The position numbers and the translations under genes were made by a program. From Aliirhizobium smilacinae (GTDB lineage: Bacteria > Pseudomonadota > Alphaproteobacteria > Rhizobiales > Rhizobiaceae): DNA of 64,000 nt. This document shows, one piece after another, positions 17,530 through 27,105 of this stretch. Location of the stretch: contig NZ_VDMN01000007.1 in assembly GCF_006335145.1 (NCBI RefSeq), positions 62,001-126,000 of the forward strand, given 5' to 3'. The notes below the pieces were generated by a model that was given only the letters and a program-made list of their open reading frames with translations, searched no databases and had not been told where the DNA came from. Position 1 is the first letter of the stretch; the number at the start of each line of letters is the position of its first letter.

Positions 17530-18465
17530 TTGAACGAACTGCTGATCATCGCCGCGCCCGATCTTGCCGCCAAGCGCCACCAATGGCTGGAGAGCCTAAA
17601 AGACGAGCGTCGCCTGTCACCCAACACGCTCGATGCCTATGAGCGCGACACGCGGCAATTCCTCACCTTTCTGACCGGCCATCTCGCCGGCCCGCCGAAG
17701 ATAGCCGACATTCACACGCTGCGCCCGGCAGATCTGCGCTCCTTTCTCGCCGCCCGCCGCCGTGATGGTTCAGGCCCGCGTTCGCTCGGCCGCCACCTTG
17801 CAGGGTTGCGATCTTTCCTGCGTTACATGGAGCGCCAAGGTCTGATAAATGCTGCCGCTGCCGGCGCGGTCCGGGCGCCGAAACAGCCAAAATCGCTTCC
17901 CAAGCCGCTGAGCGACCGGCAGGCGACCAAGCTGACGATCGCCGAAACGCAGCTTCAGGATGAGCCCTGGATTGCCGCCCGCGACGCTGCCGTTCTGGCG
18001 CTTCTTTACGGCTGCGGCTTGCGCATTTCCGAGGCGCTCGACCTTCTTCCAGGCGAGATCGAGCCCGGCACCACCACACTCCGCATCAAGGGTAAGGGCG
18101 GGAAGACCCGTATCGTGCCGCTCCTGCCCGTCGTTGCCGAAACCGTTACCCGTTACCGCGATATCTGCCCATTCCATCTGACGGATGAAAAGCCCCTTTT
18201 TCGTGGTGCCCGCGGCGGCCCGCTCCAGCCCGCCATCATCCAGCGACAGATGCAGAAACTGAGAAGCGCCTTCGGCCTGCCGGACACCGCCACGCCGCAT
18301 GCGCTGCGCCACTCTTTCGCCACCCATCTTCTTGCCGGCGGCGGTGACCTGCGCACCATCCAGGAGTTGCTCGGTCATGCCAGCCTGTCGACCACGCAGG
18401 TCTATACGGGCGTCGACACCTCGCGCCTGCTGGAAGTTTATGACCGTGCCCATCCTCGTGCATGA
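17530..18465 (+). CDS. xerC: Tyrosine recombinase XerC
   Basis: 311 aa. With XerD it resolves chromosome dimers at dif. The N-terminal SAM-like DNA-binding domain (LSPNTLDAYERDTRQFLTFL) is followed by the catalytic domain with R165 (CGLRISEAL), K189 (GKGGKTR), H257-x-x-R260 (HALRH), H283 (LLGHASLSTTQ) and nucleophile Y292. The start is a TTG that gives the expected XerC N-terminus. A small hairpin (17484-17501) sits 28 bases upstream. Position near priA and the N-terminal sequence favour XerC over XerD; no dif site is visible beside the gene. Confidence 0.93.
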   Translation: MNELLIIAAPDLAAKRHQWLESLKDERRLSPNTLDAYERDTRQFLTFLTGHLAGPPKIADIHTLRPADLRSFLAARRRDGSGPRSLGRHLAGLRSFLRYMERQGLINAAAAGAVRAPKQPKSLPKPLSDRQATKLTIAETQLQDEPWIAARDAAVLALLYGCGLRISEALDLLPGEIEPGTTTLRIKGKGGKTRIVPLLPVVAETVTRYRDICPFHLTDEKPLFRGARGGPLQPAIIQRQMQKLRSAFGLPDTATPHALRHSFATHLLAGGGDLRTIQELLGHASLSTTQVYTGVDTSRLLEVYDRAHPRA

Positions 18466-18557
18466 ACTTACGTCTGGTAAAAAGCAGCCCGAACAAATCG
18501 TTAACCAACTCCGTTAACCACCTGGCGAAACGGCAGTGATACGTTTTGGATCGACAA

Positions 18558-19640
18558 ATGCGGATCCGTGACATGAATTCTTCATTCCTCGACAGCCCTC
18601 TTTTCGAGCGCCTGCAGGGTTTTGCCCTATGGCTGATCGCATCTTTGCATGTGGCGTTGCTTGGCTCGCTGATCCTTGCGCTCGGCATGCTGTCATCCGC
18701 CAGTGCACAAGAGGTTGCCTGCAATGGCGTCAATCTCGTTGACGAGATGAAGAGCGAAAATCCGGAGGCCTATGCAAAGGCCGTCGCGGAAGCTGCAACC
18801 GTGCCGAACACCAAGGGCATTTTCTGGAAGATCGAAAAGCCGGGCCTGCCGACATCCTATCTTCTCGGCACCATGCATGTCACCGATCCGCGCGTCCTCA
18901 AGATGCCGGCAGGCGCCAATGAGGCACTCGCCGGCGCCAAAACCATCGTCATCGAATCCGACGAAGTGCTGGATGACCAGAAAGCCATGGCTGGCATTCT
19001 CACCCGCCCTGAACTGACCATGCTAACCGATGGGAACACCATCGAAAAACTGTTGAAGCCCGATGACCTGGCGACCTTGGAAGCCGGCCTGAAGAAGCGT
19101 GGCGTTCCGCTGGCAGCCGTCTCCCGCATGCAGCCCTGGATGCTGATGTCGCTCGTTTCGCTGCCCGCCTGTGAAATGGCCCGCAAGGGAAACACCGCCT
19201 TTCTCGACAAGCGCATCGCGCTTGATGCCGCCGCAGAAGGCAAGGCGGTCAAAGGTCTCGAAACGCTTGCCGAACAGCTTTCCGCCATGGCCTCGATCCC
19301 GACCGAAATGCACCTCAAATCACTGGTCGAGACGATCAAGCTCGGGTCGAAAATGGATGACGTCTTTGAGACGATGACACAGCTTTACCTGACCGGCGAG
19401 ATTGGCTTCACCATGCCCTTCCTCAAGCAGGTTGCACCTGATGGCGGCGACAATGCCGGTTACGCCGAGTTCGAGGAACTGATCGTGACCAAGCGCAACC
19501 ATCTCATGGCCGAACGCGCCGCACCGATCCTGAACGAGGGCAATGTCTTCATAGCCGTCGGCGCCCTTCATCTGCCCGGCAAGGACGGCCTGGTGGAATT
19601 GCTACGCAAGCAGGGTTTCACCGTAACGCCCGCCGGCTGA
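18558..19640 (+). CDS. TraB/GumN family protein, membrane-anchored
   Basis: 360 aa. An N-terminal hydrophobic segment (about residues 17-45, ending SSASAQE) is a signal or anchor, so the domain is periplasmic. The TraB/GumN (Tiki-like) domain shows SYLLGTMHVTDPRV with the conserved G-x-x-H, a paired ERAAPILNEGNVFIAVGALHLPG region and E residues typical of this putative metalloprotease fold. The start is ambiguous between ATGs at 18558 and 18573, which have similar weak GGAT sites. It follows xerC on the same strand and is convergent with cytochrome b561. The substrate is unknown. Confidence 0.8.
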   Translation: MRIRDMNSSFLDSPLFERLQGFALWLIASLHVALLGSLILALGMLSSASAQEVACNGVNLVDEMKSENPEAYAKAVAEAATVPNTKGIFWKIEKPGLPTSYLLGTMHVTDPRVLKMPAGANEALAGAKTIVIESDEVLDDQKAMAGILTRPELTMLTDGNTIEKLLKPDDLATLEAGLKKRGVPLAAVSRMQPWMLMSLVSLPACEMARKGNTAFLDKRIALDAAAEGKAVKGLETLAEQLSAMASIPTEMHLKSLVETIKLGSKMDDVFETMTQLYLTGEIGFTMPFLKQVAPDGGDNAGYAEFEELIVTKRNHLMAERAAPILNEGNVFIAVGALHLPGKDGLVELLRKQGFTVTPAG

Positions 19641-19651
19641 CCAAAAGCGCG

Positions 19652-20140
19652 CTAACCGCTTGTCATCCTTCGAATGATGTTGGTCTTCCAGTAGAATTGA
19701 TGCACCAGCACGCCGAGAATGTGCAAGCCGATCAGTATCCACAAGGCAGTCTTCATCCAGCCGATATGGGCAAAGGCGGCCATGCCGTTCTTGAAATAGA
19801 ACGCCCCGATCCCGGCAAGCGGCATGATGATGAACATCGCATAGAGCGCCCAATGCGTGATCGTCGCCACGACGCGTGAGACGGCCGGCTCTTCCACCGG
19901 ATGCGGCGGTGCTCCCTGCGCGATGCGAAGACAGAGCCGTGCCAACGCCAGCGCAAGAATTGCGATCCCCACATAGGCATGGATATTCGCCGAGGTCATG
20001 ATCTCGGGCGGGATCGGCTTGTCGCCGAAATAAAGCTCTCCGAATGTCGTCATCACGTCGGAAAACAGGAGATTGAAGAGGATCAGCACGGCCATCAGCC
20101 AATGCAAAATGCGTTGCGGCAGAGAGAATGCGGTCTTCAT
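19652..20140 (-). CDS. Cytochrome b561 (di-heme, membrane)
   Basis: 162 aa from the start at 20140, which is preceded by AAGGTGA. Four membrane helices hold the heme-ligand histidines: His in QRILHWLMA, His in NIHAYVGI, His in ITHWALYA and His in GLHILGVLVHQFYWK. Bacterial b561 proteins transfer electrons between quinol and partners such as superoxide or periplasmic reductases. The gene ends 11 bases from the convergent TraB/GumN gene and stands alone downstream of the lpdA terminator. Confidence 0.88.
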   Translation of the reverse strand: MKTAFSLPQRILHWLMAVLILFNLLFSDVMTTFGELYFGDKPIPPEIMTSANIHAYVGIAILALALARLCLRIAQGAPPHPVEEPAVSRVVATITHWALYAMFIIMPLAGIGAFYFKNGMAAFAHIGWMKTALWILIGLHILGVLVHQFYWKTNIIRRMTSG

Positions 20141-20192
20141 GTCCGTCACCTTGCTGAAAGAGCAATACGACATGAAGTTTAGGACGAATGGC

Positions 20193-20226
20193 CAAAAGAA
20201 AAAGGCGGGATCTGCGTCCCGCCTTT
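20193..20226 (-). terminator. Intrinsic terminator of the lpdA transcript
   Basis: A perfect 10-base stem AAAGGCGGGA / TCCCGCCTTT with a six-base loop. On the minus strand it is followed by a T-rich tract (TTCTTTT). It lies 24 bases after the lpdA stop, closing the mdh-suc-lpdA block. Confidence 0.88.
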
Positions 20227-20249
20227 CGAATTTCCGATATTCGTCGCCG

Positions 20250-21656
20250 TTACATATGGATCGGCTTGGCGAAGGTCGAAAGCGCTGCTTCCTTGACCGC
20301 TTCCGACATTGTCGGGTGAGCGTGGCAGGTGCGACCCAGATCTTCCGACGAACCGGAAAACTCCATCAGCACGGTGATCTCGTGGATCATCTCGCCGGCG
20401 CCGAAGCCGACGATATGGCCGCCGAGAACCCGGTCGGTGTCCTTGTCGGCCAGGATCTTGACGAAACCGTCGGTCGCCAGCATGGCGCGGGCACGACCGT
20501 TCGCCGTGAATGGGAACTTGCCGACCTTGTAGGCGATGCCCGCAGCCTTCAACTCTTCCTCGGTCTTGCCGACGGAAGCGACTTCCGGCTGGGTGTAAAC
20601 GACACCCGGAATGACGTCATAATTCACATGGCCATGCTGGCCGGCAAGGATTTCGGCAAGGGCGACGCCCTCGTCTTCCGCCTTGTGCGCCAGCATCGGA
20701 CCCTTCACCACGTCGCCGATCGCATAGATGCCGGCAACATTGGTCTTGAACCCATGATCGATCTCGACGCGACCGCGATTGTCGAGCGCGACGCCTGCAG
20801 CTTCAAGGCCGAGGCCTTCGGTATAGGGCTTGCGACCAGTGGAGATCAGCACGACGTCTGCCTCGACGGTGACGACATCGCCGCCCTTGACCGGTTCATA
20901 GGTGACCTTGGCGCCGGTTGCCGTCTTTTCGACGCCGGTGACCTTGGCTTCGGTGCGGATATCCATGCCCTGCTTGGCGATCATCCGCTGGAACTGTTTC
21001 GAGACGTCGCCATCCATGGCGCCGAGCAGCTTGTCGAGATATTCGATCACGGTGACCTTGGCGCCGAGACGCAGCCAGACCGAACCGAGTTCCAGGCCGA
21101 TAACGCCGCCGCCTACCACGATCAGGGTCTGCGGCACCTTGTCGAGCGAAAGCGCGCCGGTCGACGATACGATCACCTTTTCGTCGATCTCGACATTGAC
21201 GCCCGGAATGCCGGCAACGTCAGAGCCGGTGGCGATGACGATATTCTTCGTTTCCAGTTCCTGCACCTTACCGTCTTCGGCAGTGACCGAAACCTTGCCG
21301 GCAGCAACGATCTTGCCGGTGCCGATAAAGCCGTCGATCTTGTTCTTCTTGAACAGGAAGGCGACGCCATCGACGTTCGACTTGATGGTCGCATCCTTGT
21401 GGGCCATCATCTTTGTCAGGTTCAGCGTCGGCGCTGCAACCTCGACACCCAGCGTATCGACGCCATGGGCAACCTGATGGAACATTTCCGACGCGTGCAG
21501 CAATGCCTTGGACGGAATGCAGCCGACATTCAGGCAGGTGCCGCCATAGGTGACGCGCTTTTCGACGACGGCGACCTTGAGGCCGAGCTGGGCTGCCTTG
21601 ATTGCGCAGACATAACCACCGGGACCGCTTCCGATGACGACGAGATCATATGCCAT
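20250..21656 (-). CDS. lpdA: Dihydrolipoyl dehydrogenase (E3)
   Basis: 468 aa. This flavoprotein reoxidises the lipoyl groups of 2-oxo acid dehydrogenases using NAD+. The FAD motif GSGPGGYVCA is at the N-terminus, and the redox disulfide is in GGTCLNVGCIPSK. The NAD motif is GGGVIGLELGSVW, and the C-terminal His-Glu pair is in HAHPTMSEAVKEAA. AGGAATTAG precedes the ATG. It is the last gene of the block mdh-sucCD-sucAB-MAPEG-LysE-lpdA, so it is most likely the E3 of the 2-oxoglutarate dehydrogenase complex. Confidence 0.98.
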   Translation of the reverse strand: MAYDLVVIGSGPGGYVCAIKAAQLGLKVAVVEKRVTYGGTCLNVGCIPSKALLHASEMFHQVAHGVDTLGVEVAAPTLNLTKMMAHKDATIKSNVDGVAFLFKKNKIDGFIGTGKIVAAGKVSVTAEDGKVQELETKNIVIATGSDVAGIPGVNVEIDEKVIVSSTGALSLDKVPQTLIVVGGGVIGLELGSVWLRLGAKVTVIEYLDKLLGAMDGDVSKQFQRMIAKQGMDIRTEAKVTGVEKTATGAKVTYEPVKGGDVVTVEADVVLISTGRKPYTEGLGLEAAGVALDNRGRVEIDHGFKTNVAGIYAIGDVVKGPMLAHKAEDEGVALAEILAGQHGHVNYDVIPGVVYTQPEVASVGKTEEELKAAGIAYKVGKFPFTANGRARAMLATDGFVKILADKDTDRVLGGHIVGFGAGEMIHEITVLMEFSGSSEDLGRTCHAHPTMSEAVKEAALSTFAKPIHM

Positions 21657-21717
21657 GTTCTAATTCCTGATTTTGGTTTTGGCAGGCTCATTCCCGCCCA
21701 TGTTTCGGAAATGGCCG

Positions 21718-22359
21718 TCAGGCCGCTTTTTCAGTTGCAAGTTTTATCCCGAGCGCGATGAACACCACGCCGCTGGTGCGGTCGATCCATTTGCTGGCCC
21801 GCGAGAATGCCGCCCGCATGCGCGGCGTCGTCATGAATGTGCTGACGCCGACGAACCAGATGATCAGGCATGAGGCCATCACCAGTCCGTAGCCGAACTT
21901 GATTGTCATCGGCGTATGCGCACTGACGACGGTCGAAAAGATCGACAGGAAGAAAAACACCGGCTTCGGGTTAAGTGCATTCGCCGCAAAACCGAGCGTG
22001 AACGCCTTCACGGCCGATTGTCCCCGCACGCTCCCCTCGGCAGATGCCGCTGGCACGCCGATCTCGGTCTTGCCAGCCTTCAGCGCCTTGATGCCGATAT
22101 AGATGAGATAGGCGACGCCAAGCCATTTGACGATGTTGAACAGATAAACCGACTGCGAAATGATCAGCCCGAGACCGAGAATGGTGTAGCTGACATGAAA
22201 CATCAGCGCCGTGCCGATGCCGAAGCTGGTGATGATCGCCTGCCGCCGTCCGTGCACCATAGCCTGCCGGATCACCATCGCCAGATCCGCCCCCGGCGAG
22301 ATGATCGCAAACGAGAAGATGGCCATAAGCGAGACCAATTCGATCAGATAGGCATGCAT
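21718..22359 (-). CDS. LysE/RhtB family amino-acid exporter
   Basis: 213 aa, about six membrane segments. The family motif FAIISPGADLAMVIRQAMVHGRRQA near the N-terminus and the ALNPKPVFFFLSIFS segment in the middle are typical of LysE/RhtB translocators, which export amino acids or related metabolites. The ATG at 22359 is chosen because AAGGAAG sits eight bases upstream; a TTG two codons earlier is less likely. It is embedded between the MAPEG gene and lpdA in the TCA block. The substrate cannot be told from sequence. Confidence 0.88.
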   Translation of the reverse strand: MHAYLIELVSLMAIFSFAIISPGADLAMVIRQAMVHGRRQAIITSFGIGTALMFHVSYTILGLGLIISQSVYLFNIVKWLGVAYLIYIGIKALKAGKTEIGVPAASAEGSVRGQSAVKAFTLGFAANALNPKPVFFFLSIFSTVVSAHTPMTIKFGYGLVMASCLIIWFVGVSTFMTTPRMRAAFSRASKWIDRTSGVVFIALGIKLATEKAA

Positions 22360-22371
22360 CGACAAACTTCC

Positions 22372-22785
22372 TTAAAACAGCAGGGCGGCCATCATGATCA
22401 GCAGTCCGGCAAGACTCAACATCCAGACCAGCGAGCGGATATAGGGAATGCCGGCGAGATAAAGCGGAACATAGGCGATCCGCGCAATCAGCCAGACCCA
22501 GGCACCGCCGATGCCAAACCCGGTCGGATCACCCATGAAGGCGAGGCCGAGAAGCAGGCCGATAAAGGCCGGATAGGTTTCCTGGTAATTTTTGGACGCA
22601 CGCGCCGCCCGTCCCGCTTTCGCACTTTTCGGCGCAAGCTCCGCGTCACGCGGTCCGGCATTCCAGGCGGAACCCAGTTCGCGCGTCGCCAAAAACCCCT
22701 GCAGCAGAATGTGAAAGAGCAGCAGGACGACGCTTAGACAAAGCACGACGACGAGATGGGTCGCATTGGCCGAAGCGGGTTCCAT
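22372..22785 (-). CDS. MAPEG family membrane protein
   Basis: 137 aa with four hydrophobic segments. The MAPEG hallmark is visible: ELGSAWNAGPRD, then R-A-x-R-A-S-K-N-Y-Q-E-T and FGIGGAWVWLIARIAYVPLYLAGIPYIRSLVW. Eukaryotic MAPEG proteins include microsomal glutathione transferases; bacterial roles are mostly unknown. AGGAGAGC precedes the start. It sits 29 bases after sucB and 12 before LysE, so it is part of the same transcript. No direct link with 2-oxoglutarate metabolism is evident. Confidence 0.88.
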   Translation of the reverse strand: MEPASANATHLVVVLCLSVVLLLFHILLQGFLATRELGSAWNAGPRDAELAPKSAKAGRAARASKNYQETYPAFIGLLLGLAFMGDPTGFGIGGAWVWLIARIAYVPLYLAGIPYIRSLVWMLSLAGLLIMMAALLF

Positions 22786-22814
22786 GCTGCTCTCCTAGTT
22801 TCAGGACGTATGGA

Positions 22815-24044
22815 TTAGAGATCGAGAACCAGGCGTTCCGGATCTTCCAGGCTTTCCTTGACGCGCACGAGGAAGGTCACCGCTTCCTTGCCGTCGACGA
22901 TGCGGTGATCGTAGGACAGCGCCAGATACATCATCGGACGGATGACGATCTGACCGCCGACGACGACCGGACGCTCCTGGATCTTGTGCATGCCGAGAAT
23001 ACCCGACTGCGGAGCATTGAGGATCGGCGAGGACATCAGCGAACCATAGACGCCGCCATTGGTGATGGTGAACGTACCGCCCTGCATGTCGGCCATGGAA
23101 AGCGAACCATCGCGCGCTGCCTTGGCGAGACGGCCAAGCTCCTTTTCGACGCCGGCGATCGAACGCTGGTCGGCATCACGGATGACCGGAACGACCAGGC
23201 CCTTGTCGGTGCCAACGGCCATGCCGACATGGCAGTAGTTCTTGTAGATGATGTCGGTGCCGTCGATCTCGGCGTTAACGGCCGGCAGTTCCTTGAGCGC
23301 GTGGGTAACGGCCTTGGTGAAGAAGCCCATGAAGCCGAGCTTGACGCCATGCTTCTTTTCGAACACGTCCTTGTAACGGTTGCGCAGGTCCATCACAGCC
23401 GACATGTCCACCTCGTTATAGGTGGTCAGCATGGCTGCGGTGTTTTGTGCGTCCTTGAGGCGCTTGGCGATCGTCTGGCGCAGACGGGTCATCTTCACGC
23501 GTTCTTCGCGCGAGGCGTCGTCAGCGGACGAAACCGGACGCGGTGCCGCCGGAACGGCAGCCGCAGCCGGAGCGGAAGGGCCCTTGGCGATGGCGGCGAT
23601 GACGTCGCCCTTCAGAACCTGGCCGCGCTTGCCCGAACCGTCGATGTCTGACGTCGAGATGTTGTTGTCGGCAGCGACCTTGGCAGCGGCCGGAGCGGCT
23701 GGCATCGAGGACGTTGCAGCAGGAGCTGCGGCGGCCGGAGCAGCAGCAGGCGCCGGTGCGGCTTCGGCAGGCTTTGCAGCCGGAGCGGCAGTGGCAGCGC
23801 CGGCCGCACCTTCGGCGATCTGGCCGAGCAGCGCGTCGAGGCCGACGGTCTCGCCGTTCTGGGCGACGATTTCGGTCAGTACGCCGGATGCCGGAGCCGG
23901 CACTTCGACGGTAACCTTGTCGGTTTCCAGTTCGACCAGAGGCTCATCGGCCTTGACCGTGTCGCCGACCTTCTTGAACCAGGTGCCGACGGTTGCCTCG
24001 CTGACGGATTCGCCGAGGGTTGGGACGCGGATTTCGGTGGCCAT
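22815..24044 (-). CDS. sucB: 2-oxoglutarate dehydrogenase E2, dihydrolipoyl succinyltransferase
   Basis: 409 aa. It forms the E2 core of the 2-oxoglutarate dehydrogenase complex, moving succinyl to CoA. Domains in order are one lipoyl domain with the modified Lys in ELETDKVTVEV (near 43), an Ala/Pro-rich linker (about 80-120), the E1/E3-binding domain (NNISTSDIDGSGKRGQVLKGDV) and the catalytic domain with the H-x-x-x-D motif in SYDHRIVDGKEA. It follows sucA by 61 bases, with a stem-loop over the sucA stop. All catalytic residues are present. Confidence 0.98.
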   Translation of the reverse strand: MATEIRVPTLGESVSEATVGTWFKKVGDTVKADEPLVELETDKVTVEVPAPASGVLTEIVAQNGETVGLDALLGQIAEGAAGAATAAPAAKPAEAAPAPAAAPAAAAPAATSSMPAAPAAAKVAADNNISTSDIDGSGKRGQVLKGDVIAAIAKGPSAPAAAAVPAAPRPVSSADDASREERVKMTRLRQTIAKRLKDAQNTAAMLTTYNEVDMSAVMDLRNRYKDVFEKKHGVKLGFMGFFTKAVTHALKELPAVNAEIDGTDIIYKNYCHVGMAVGTDKGLVVPVIRDADQRSIAGVEKELGRLAKAARDGSLSMADMQGGTFTITNGGVYGSLMSSPILNAPQSGILGMHKIQERPVVVGGQIVIRPMMYLALSYDHRIVDGKEAVTFLVRVKESLEDPERLVLDL

Positions 24045-24093
24045 GATCTGTTTCCGTGTTTCTCAGATTTCGTTTCGAATGAAATTAGCGGGA

Positions 24094-24114
24094 GGCGGCT
24101 GAAAATCAGCCGCC
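24094..24114 (-). other. Stem-loop overlapping the sucA stop codon
   Basis: A perfect 9-base stem GGCGGCTGA / TCAGCCGCC with a three-base loop contains the sucA stop codon and faces the sucB leader. No T run follows. It may stabilise or process the sucA-sucB message. Confidence 0.55.
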
Positions 24115-27105
24115 AAGAGCGTCCTCGAGGAAGGCCTCGAGCTGTGCCAGATGCTTCGACATCAGGCCGGTCGCAGGCGAAGCTGCTGCCGGGCGGCCCG
24201 TGTAGCGGACGCGCTGATACTTGGCATCGATATGCGCCAGAACCCATTCCAGGTACGGGTCGATGAACGCCCATGCACCCATGTTCTTGGGCTCTTCCTG
24301 GCACCAGACCATCTCGGCGTTCTTGAAGCGTGACAGCTCGTTGATGAGTGCCTTTGCCGGGAACGGATAGAGCTGTTCGATGCGCAGCAGGTAGACGTCG
24401 TCGATACCGCGCTTTTCGCGCTCTTCCAGAAGATCGTAATAGACCTTGCCGGTGCACATCACGACACGGCGGATCTTGGCGTCCTTCTGCAGCTTGATCG
24501 GGCCGTCCTTGATGACTTCGGCATCGTCCCACAGCAGGCGGTGGAACGCGCTTTCACCCGCCAGTTCCGCCAGCGAAGAGGTGGCGCGCTTGTGGCGCAG
24601 CAAAGACTTCGGCGTCATCAGGATCAGCGGCTTGCGGAAGTCGCGCTTCACCTGGCGGCGCAGGATGTGGAAGTAGTTGGCCGGCGTGGTGACGTTGGCG
24701 ACCTGCATGTTGTCTTCGGCGCACATCTGCAACCAGCGTTCCAGGCGTGCAGAGGAGTGTTCCGGACCCTGACCTTCATAACCGTGCGGCAGAAGGCAGA
24801 CGAGACCCGACATGCGCAGCCACTTGCGTTCGCCCGACGAGATGAACTGGTCGAACACGACCTGCGCACCGTTGGCGAAGTCACCGAACTGGGCTTCCCA
24901 GAGGGTCAGCGCGTTCGGACGAGCCAGCGAATAACCGTATTCGAAACCGAGAACGGCTTCTTCAGACAGCATGGAGTTAATCACTTCATACTTGCCCTGG
25001 CCCGGCTGCAGGTTTGCAAGCGGGATGTAGCGTTCTTCGGTGTCCTGATCGTAGAGAACCGAGTGGCGCTGCGAGAAGGTGCCGCGTTCGCAATCCTGAC
25101 CGGAAAGACGGATCTTCGTGCCCTCGACGCAAAGCGAACCGAAAGCAAATGCTTCAGCCATCGCCCAGTCGAGGCCTTCGCCGGTCTCGACCATCTGCGC
25201 ACGGTTTTCCATGAAGCGCTTGATCGTGCGATGCGCGTTGAAACCTTCCGGAATGGTCGACAGCTTGCGGCCGATTTCCTTGAGGCTCTTCATCGGCATC
25301 GAAGTCTTGCCGCGACGCTGTTCATCGGCATCGTCGGCAGAGCGCAGGCCCGACCACTGGCCGTCCAGCCAGTCGGCCTTGTTCGGCTTGTAGCTCTGGC
25401 CGGCCTCGAATTCGGCGTCGAGATGGGCGCGCCAGTCGGCCTTCATCTTGTCGAATTCGGCTTCGGTCAGCACGCCTTCACTTGCCAGGCGATCAGCATA
25501 AATCTCGGCCACGGCCTTATGGGCGCGGATGACCTTGTACATCTTCGGCTGCGTGAACGCCGGCTCGTCACCTTCGTTATGGCCGAAGCGACGGTAGCAG
25601 AACATGTCGAGCACGACCGGCTTGTGGAATTTCATCCGGTATTCGGTAGCGATCTTGGCGGCGTAGGTGACCGCTTCCGGATCGTCGCCGTTGACGTGGA
25701 AGATCGGCGCCTCGATCATCTTGGCCACATCCGACGGATAAGGCGACGAACGTGAGAAGCCCGGATTGGTTGTGAAACCGATCTGGTTGTTGATGATGAC
25801 ATGCATCGTGCCGGCAACGCGGTGACCGCGCAGACCCGACAGGCCGAGAATTTCGGCAACCACGCCCTGGCCGGCAAAGGCCGCATCACCGTGCAGCAGC
25901 AGCGGCAGAACCTTGGCGCGCTCGGAGAGCGGGATGATGTTGTCCTTTTCCCATACCTTGGTCAGAAGGTCCTGCTTGGCGCGAGCCTTGCCCATCACAA
26001 CCGGGTTGACGATCTCAAGGTGAGACGGGTTGGCAGTCAGCGACAGGTGAACCTTGTTGCCGTCGAATTCACGGTCGGAAGATGCACCGAGATGGTACTT
26101 CACGTCGCCCGAACCTTCGACTTCGTCGGGCTTGTAGGAACCGCCCTTGAACTCGTGGAACACGGCGCGATGCGGCTTGCCCATGACGTTGGTCAGAACG
26201 TTCAGACGGCCGCGGTGGGCCATGCCGACGATGACTTCTTCAAGACCCAGCTGGCCGCCGCGCTTGATGATCTGTTCAAGCGCCGGAATCAGCGCTTCAC
26301 CGCCATCGAGGCCGAAACGCTTCGTGCCCTTGAACTTGACGTCGAGGAACTGCTCGTAGCCTTCGCCTTCGATCAGCTTCGAAAGGATTGCCTTCTTGCC
26401 TTCCGGGGTGAAGGCAACGCCCTTGTCCGGACCTTCGATCCGTTCCTGGATCCAGGCCTTTTCTTCCGGGCTCGACATATGCATGAACTCGACGCCGATG
26501 GTCGAGCAATAGGTCCGCTCGAGAATCTCGATCATCTCGCGCACGCTGGCGTATTCGAGGCCGAGAACGTTGTCGATGAAGATCTTGCGGTCGTAGTCGC
26601 TCTCTTCGAAGCCGTAGGACTTCGGCGACAGCTCGTTATAGTCCTCGACCGGGCTGGCGATGCCGAGCGGATCGAGCTTGGCATGCAGGTGGCCGCGCAT
26701 GCGGTAGGCACGGATCATCATGATGGCGCGCACGCTGTCGCGGGTCGCCTGATGAACGTCGGCCTCGCTCACGGCTGCGCCCTTTGCGGAGGCAGCAGCT
26801 TCAGCCTTGGCCTTCACCTTGGTCTCGATAGCCTTTTCGACGATCGGCCAGTTGCCGTCCAGTGCAGAGACAAGGTCCCCGCCGGCGGCGATCGGCCAGT
26901 TCGGCTTCTTCCAGGAGGCGCCCTGGGCAGCCTTCTTTACATCATCCGGATTTTCGGCGAGTGCCTTGAAGAAGGCCTGCCATTCTTCGGAAACCGAATT
27001 CGGATCGGATTCGTATCTGGCATGGAGTTGTTCGATATAGACGGCATTCGCACCGTCGAGGAACGAAGTGATAAGAAACTGCTCGTTGGCTTCTTGCCGG
27101 GACAT
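24106..27105 (-). CDS. sucA: 2-oxoglutarate dehydrogenase E1 component
   Basis: 999 aa, usual length for rhizobial E1o. The thiamine-diphosphate enzyme decarboxylates 2-oxoglutarate and passes succinyl to SucB. Seen in order: the N-terminal E2-binding region (NSVSEEWQAFFKAL), the active site MAHRGRLNVL with KYHLGAS, the ThDP/Mg motif GDAAFAGQG...NNQIGFTT, and the C-terminal transketolase-like half (QFGDFANGAQVVFDQF). The start ATG at 27105 has its GAGGAG 25 bases upstream, with a GC-rich hairpin between them that would reset the spacing to eight bases. It lies between sucD and sucB. Confidence 0.98.
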   Translation of the reverse strand: MSRQEANEQFLITSFLDGANAVYIEQLHARYESDPNSVSEEWQAFFKALAENPDDVKKAAQGASWKKPNWPIAAGGDLVSALDGNWPIVEKAIETKVKAKAEAAASAKGAAVSEADVHQATRDSVRAIMMIRAYRMRGHLHAKLDPLGIASPVEDYNELSPKSYGFEESDYDRKIFIDNVLGLEYASVREMIEILERTYCSTIGVEFMHMSSPEEKAWIQERIEGPDKGVAFTPEGKKAILSKLIEGEGYEQFLDVKFKGTKRFGLDGGEALIPALEQIIKRGGQLGLEEVIVGMAHRGRLNVLTNVMGKPHRAVFHEFKGGSYKPDEVEGSGDVKYHLGASSDREFDGNKVHLSLTANPSHLEIVNPVVMGKARAKQDLLTKVWEKDNIIPLSERAKVLPLLLHGDAAFAGQGVVAEILGLSGLRGHRVAGTMHVIINNQIGFTTNPGFSRSSPYPSDVAKMIEAPIFHVNGDDPEAVTYAAKIATEYRMKFHKPVVLDMFCYRRFGHNEGDEPAFTQPKMYKVIRAHKAVAEIYADRLASEGVLTEAEFDKMKADWRAHLDAEFEAGQSYKPNKADWLDGQWSGLRSADDADEQRRGKTSMPMKSLKEIGRKLSTIPEGFNAHRTIKRFMENRAQMVETGEGLDWAMAEAFAFGSLCVEGTKIRLSGQDCERGTFSQRHSVLYDQDTEERYIPLANLQPGQGKYEVINSMLSEEAVLGFEYGYSLARPNALTLWEAQFGDFANGAQVVFDQFISSGERKWLRMSGLVCLLPHGYEGQGPEHSSARLERWLQMCAEDNMQVANVTTPANYFHILRRQVKRDFRKPLILMTPKSLLRHKRATSSLAELAGESAFHRLLWDDAEVIKDGPIKLQKDAKIRRVVMCTGKVYYDLLEEREKRGIDDVYLLRIEQLYPFPAKALINELSRFKNAEMVWCQEEPKNMGAWAFIDPYLEWVLAHIDAKYQRVRYTGRPAAASPATGLMSKHLAQLEAFLEDALGG

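Noticed and set aside
18499..18520. Direct repeat CGTTAACCA upstream of the TraB/GumN gene, considered as a CtrA box
   Set aside because: The two TTAA units are separated by nine bases, not seven.
20073..21761. 562-codon open frame opposite lpdA
   Set aside because: Shadow frame with no family resemblance.
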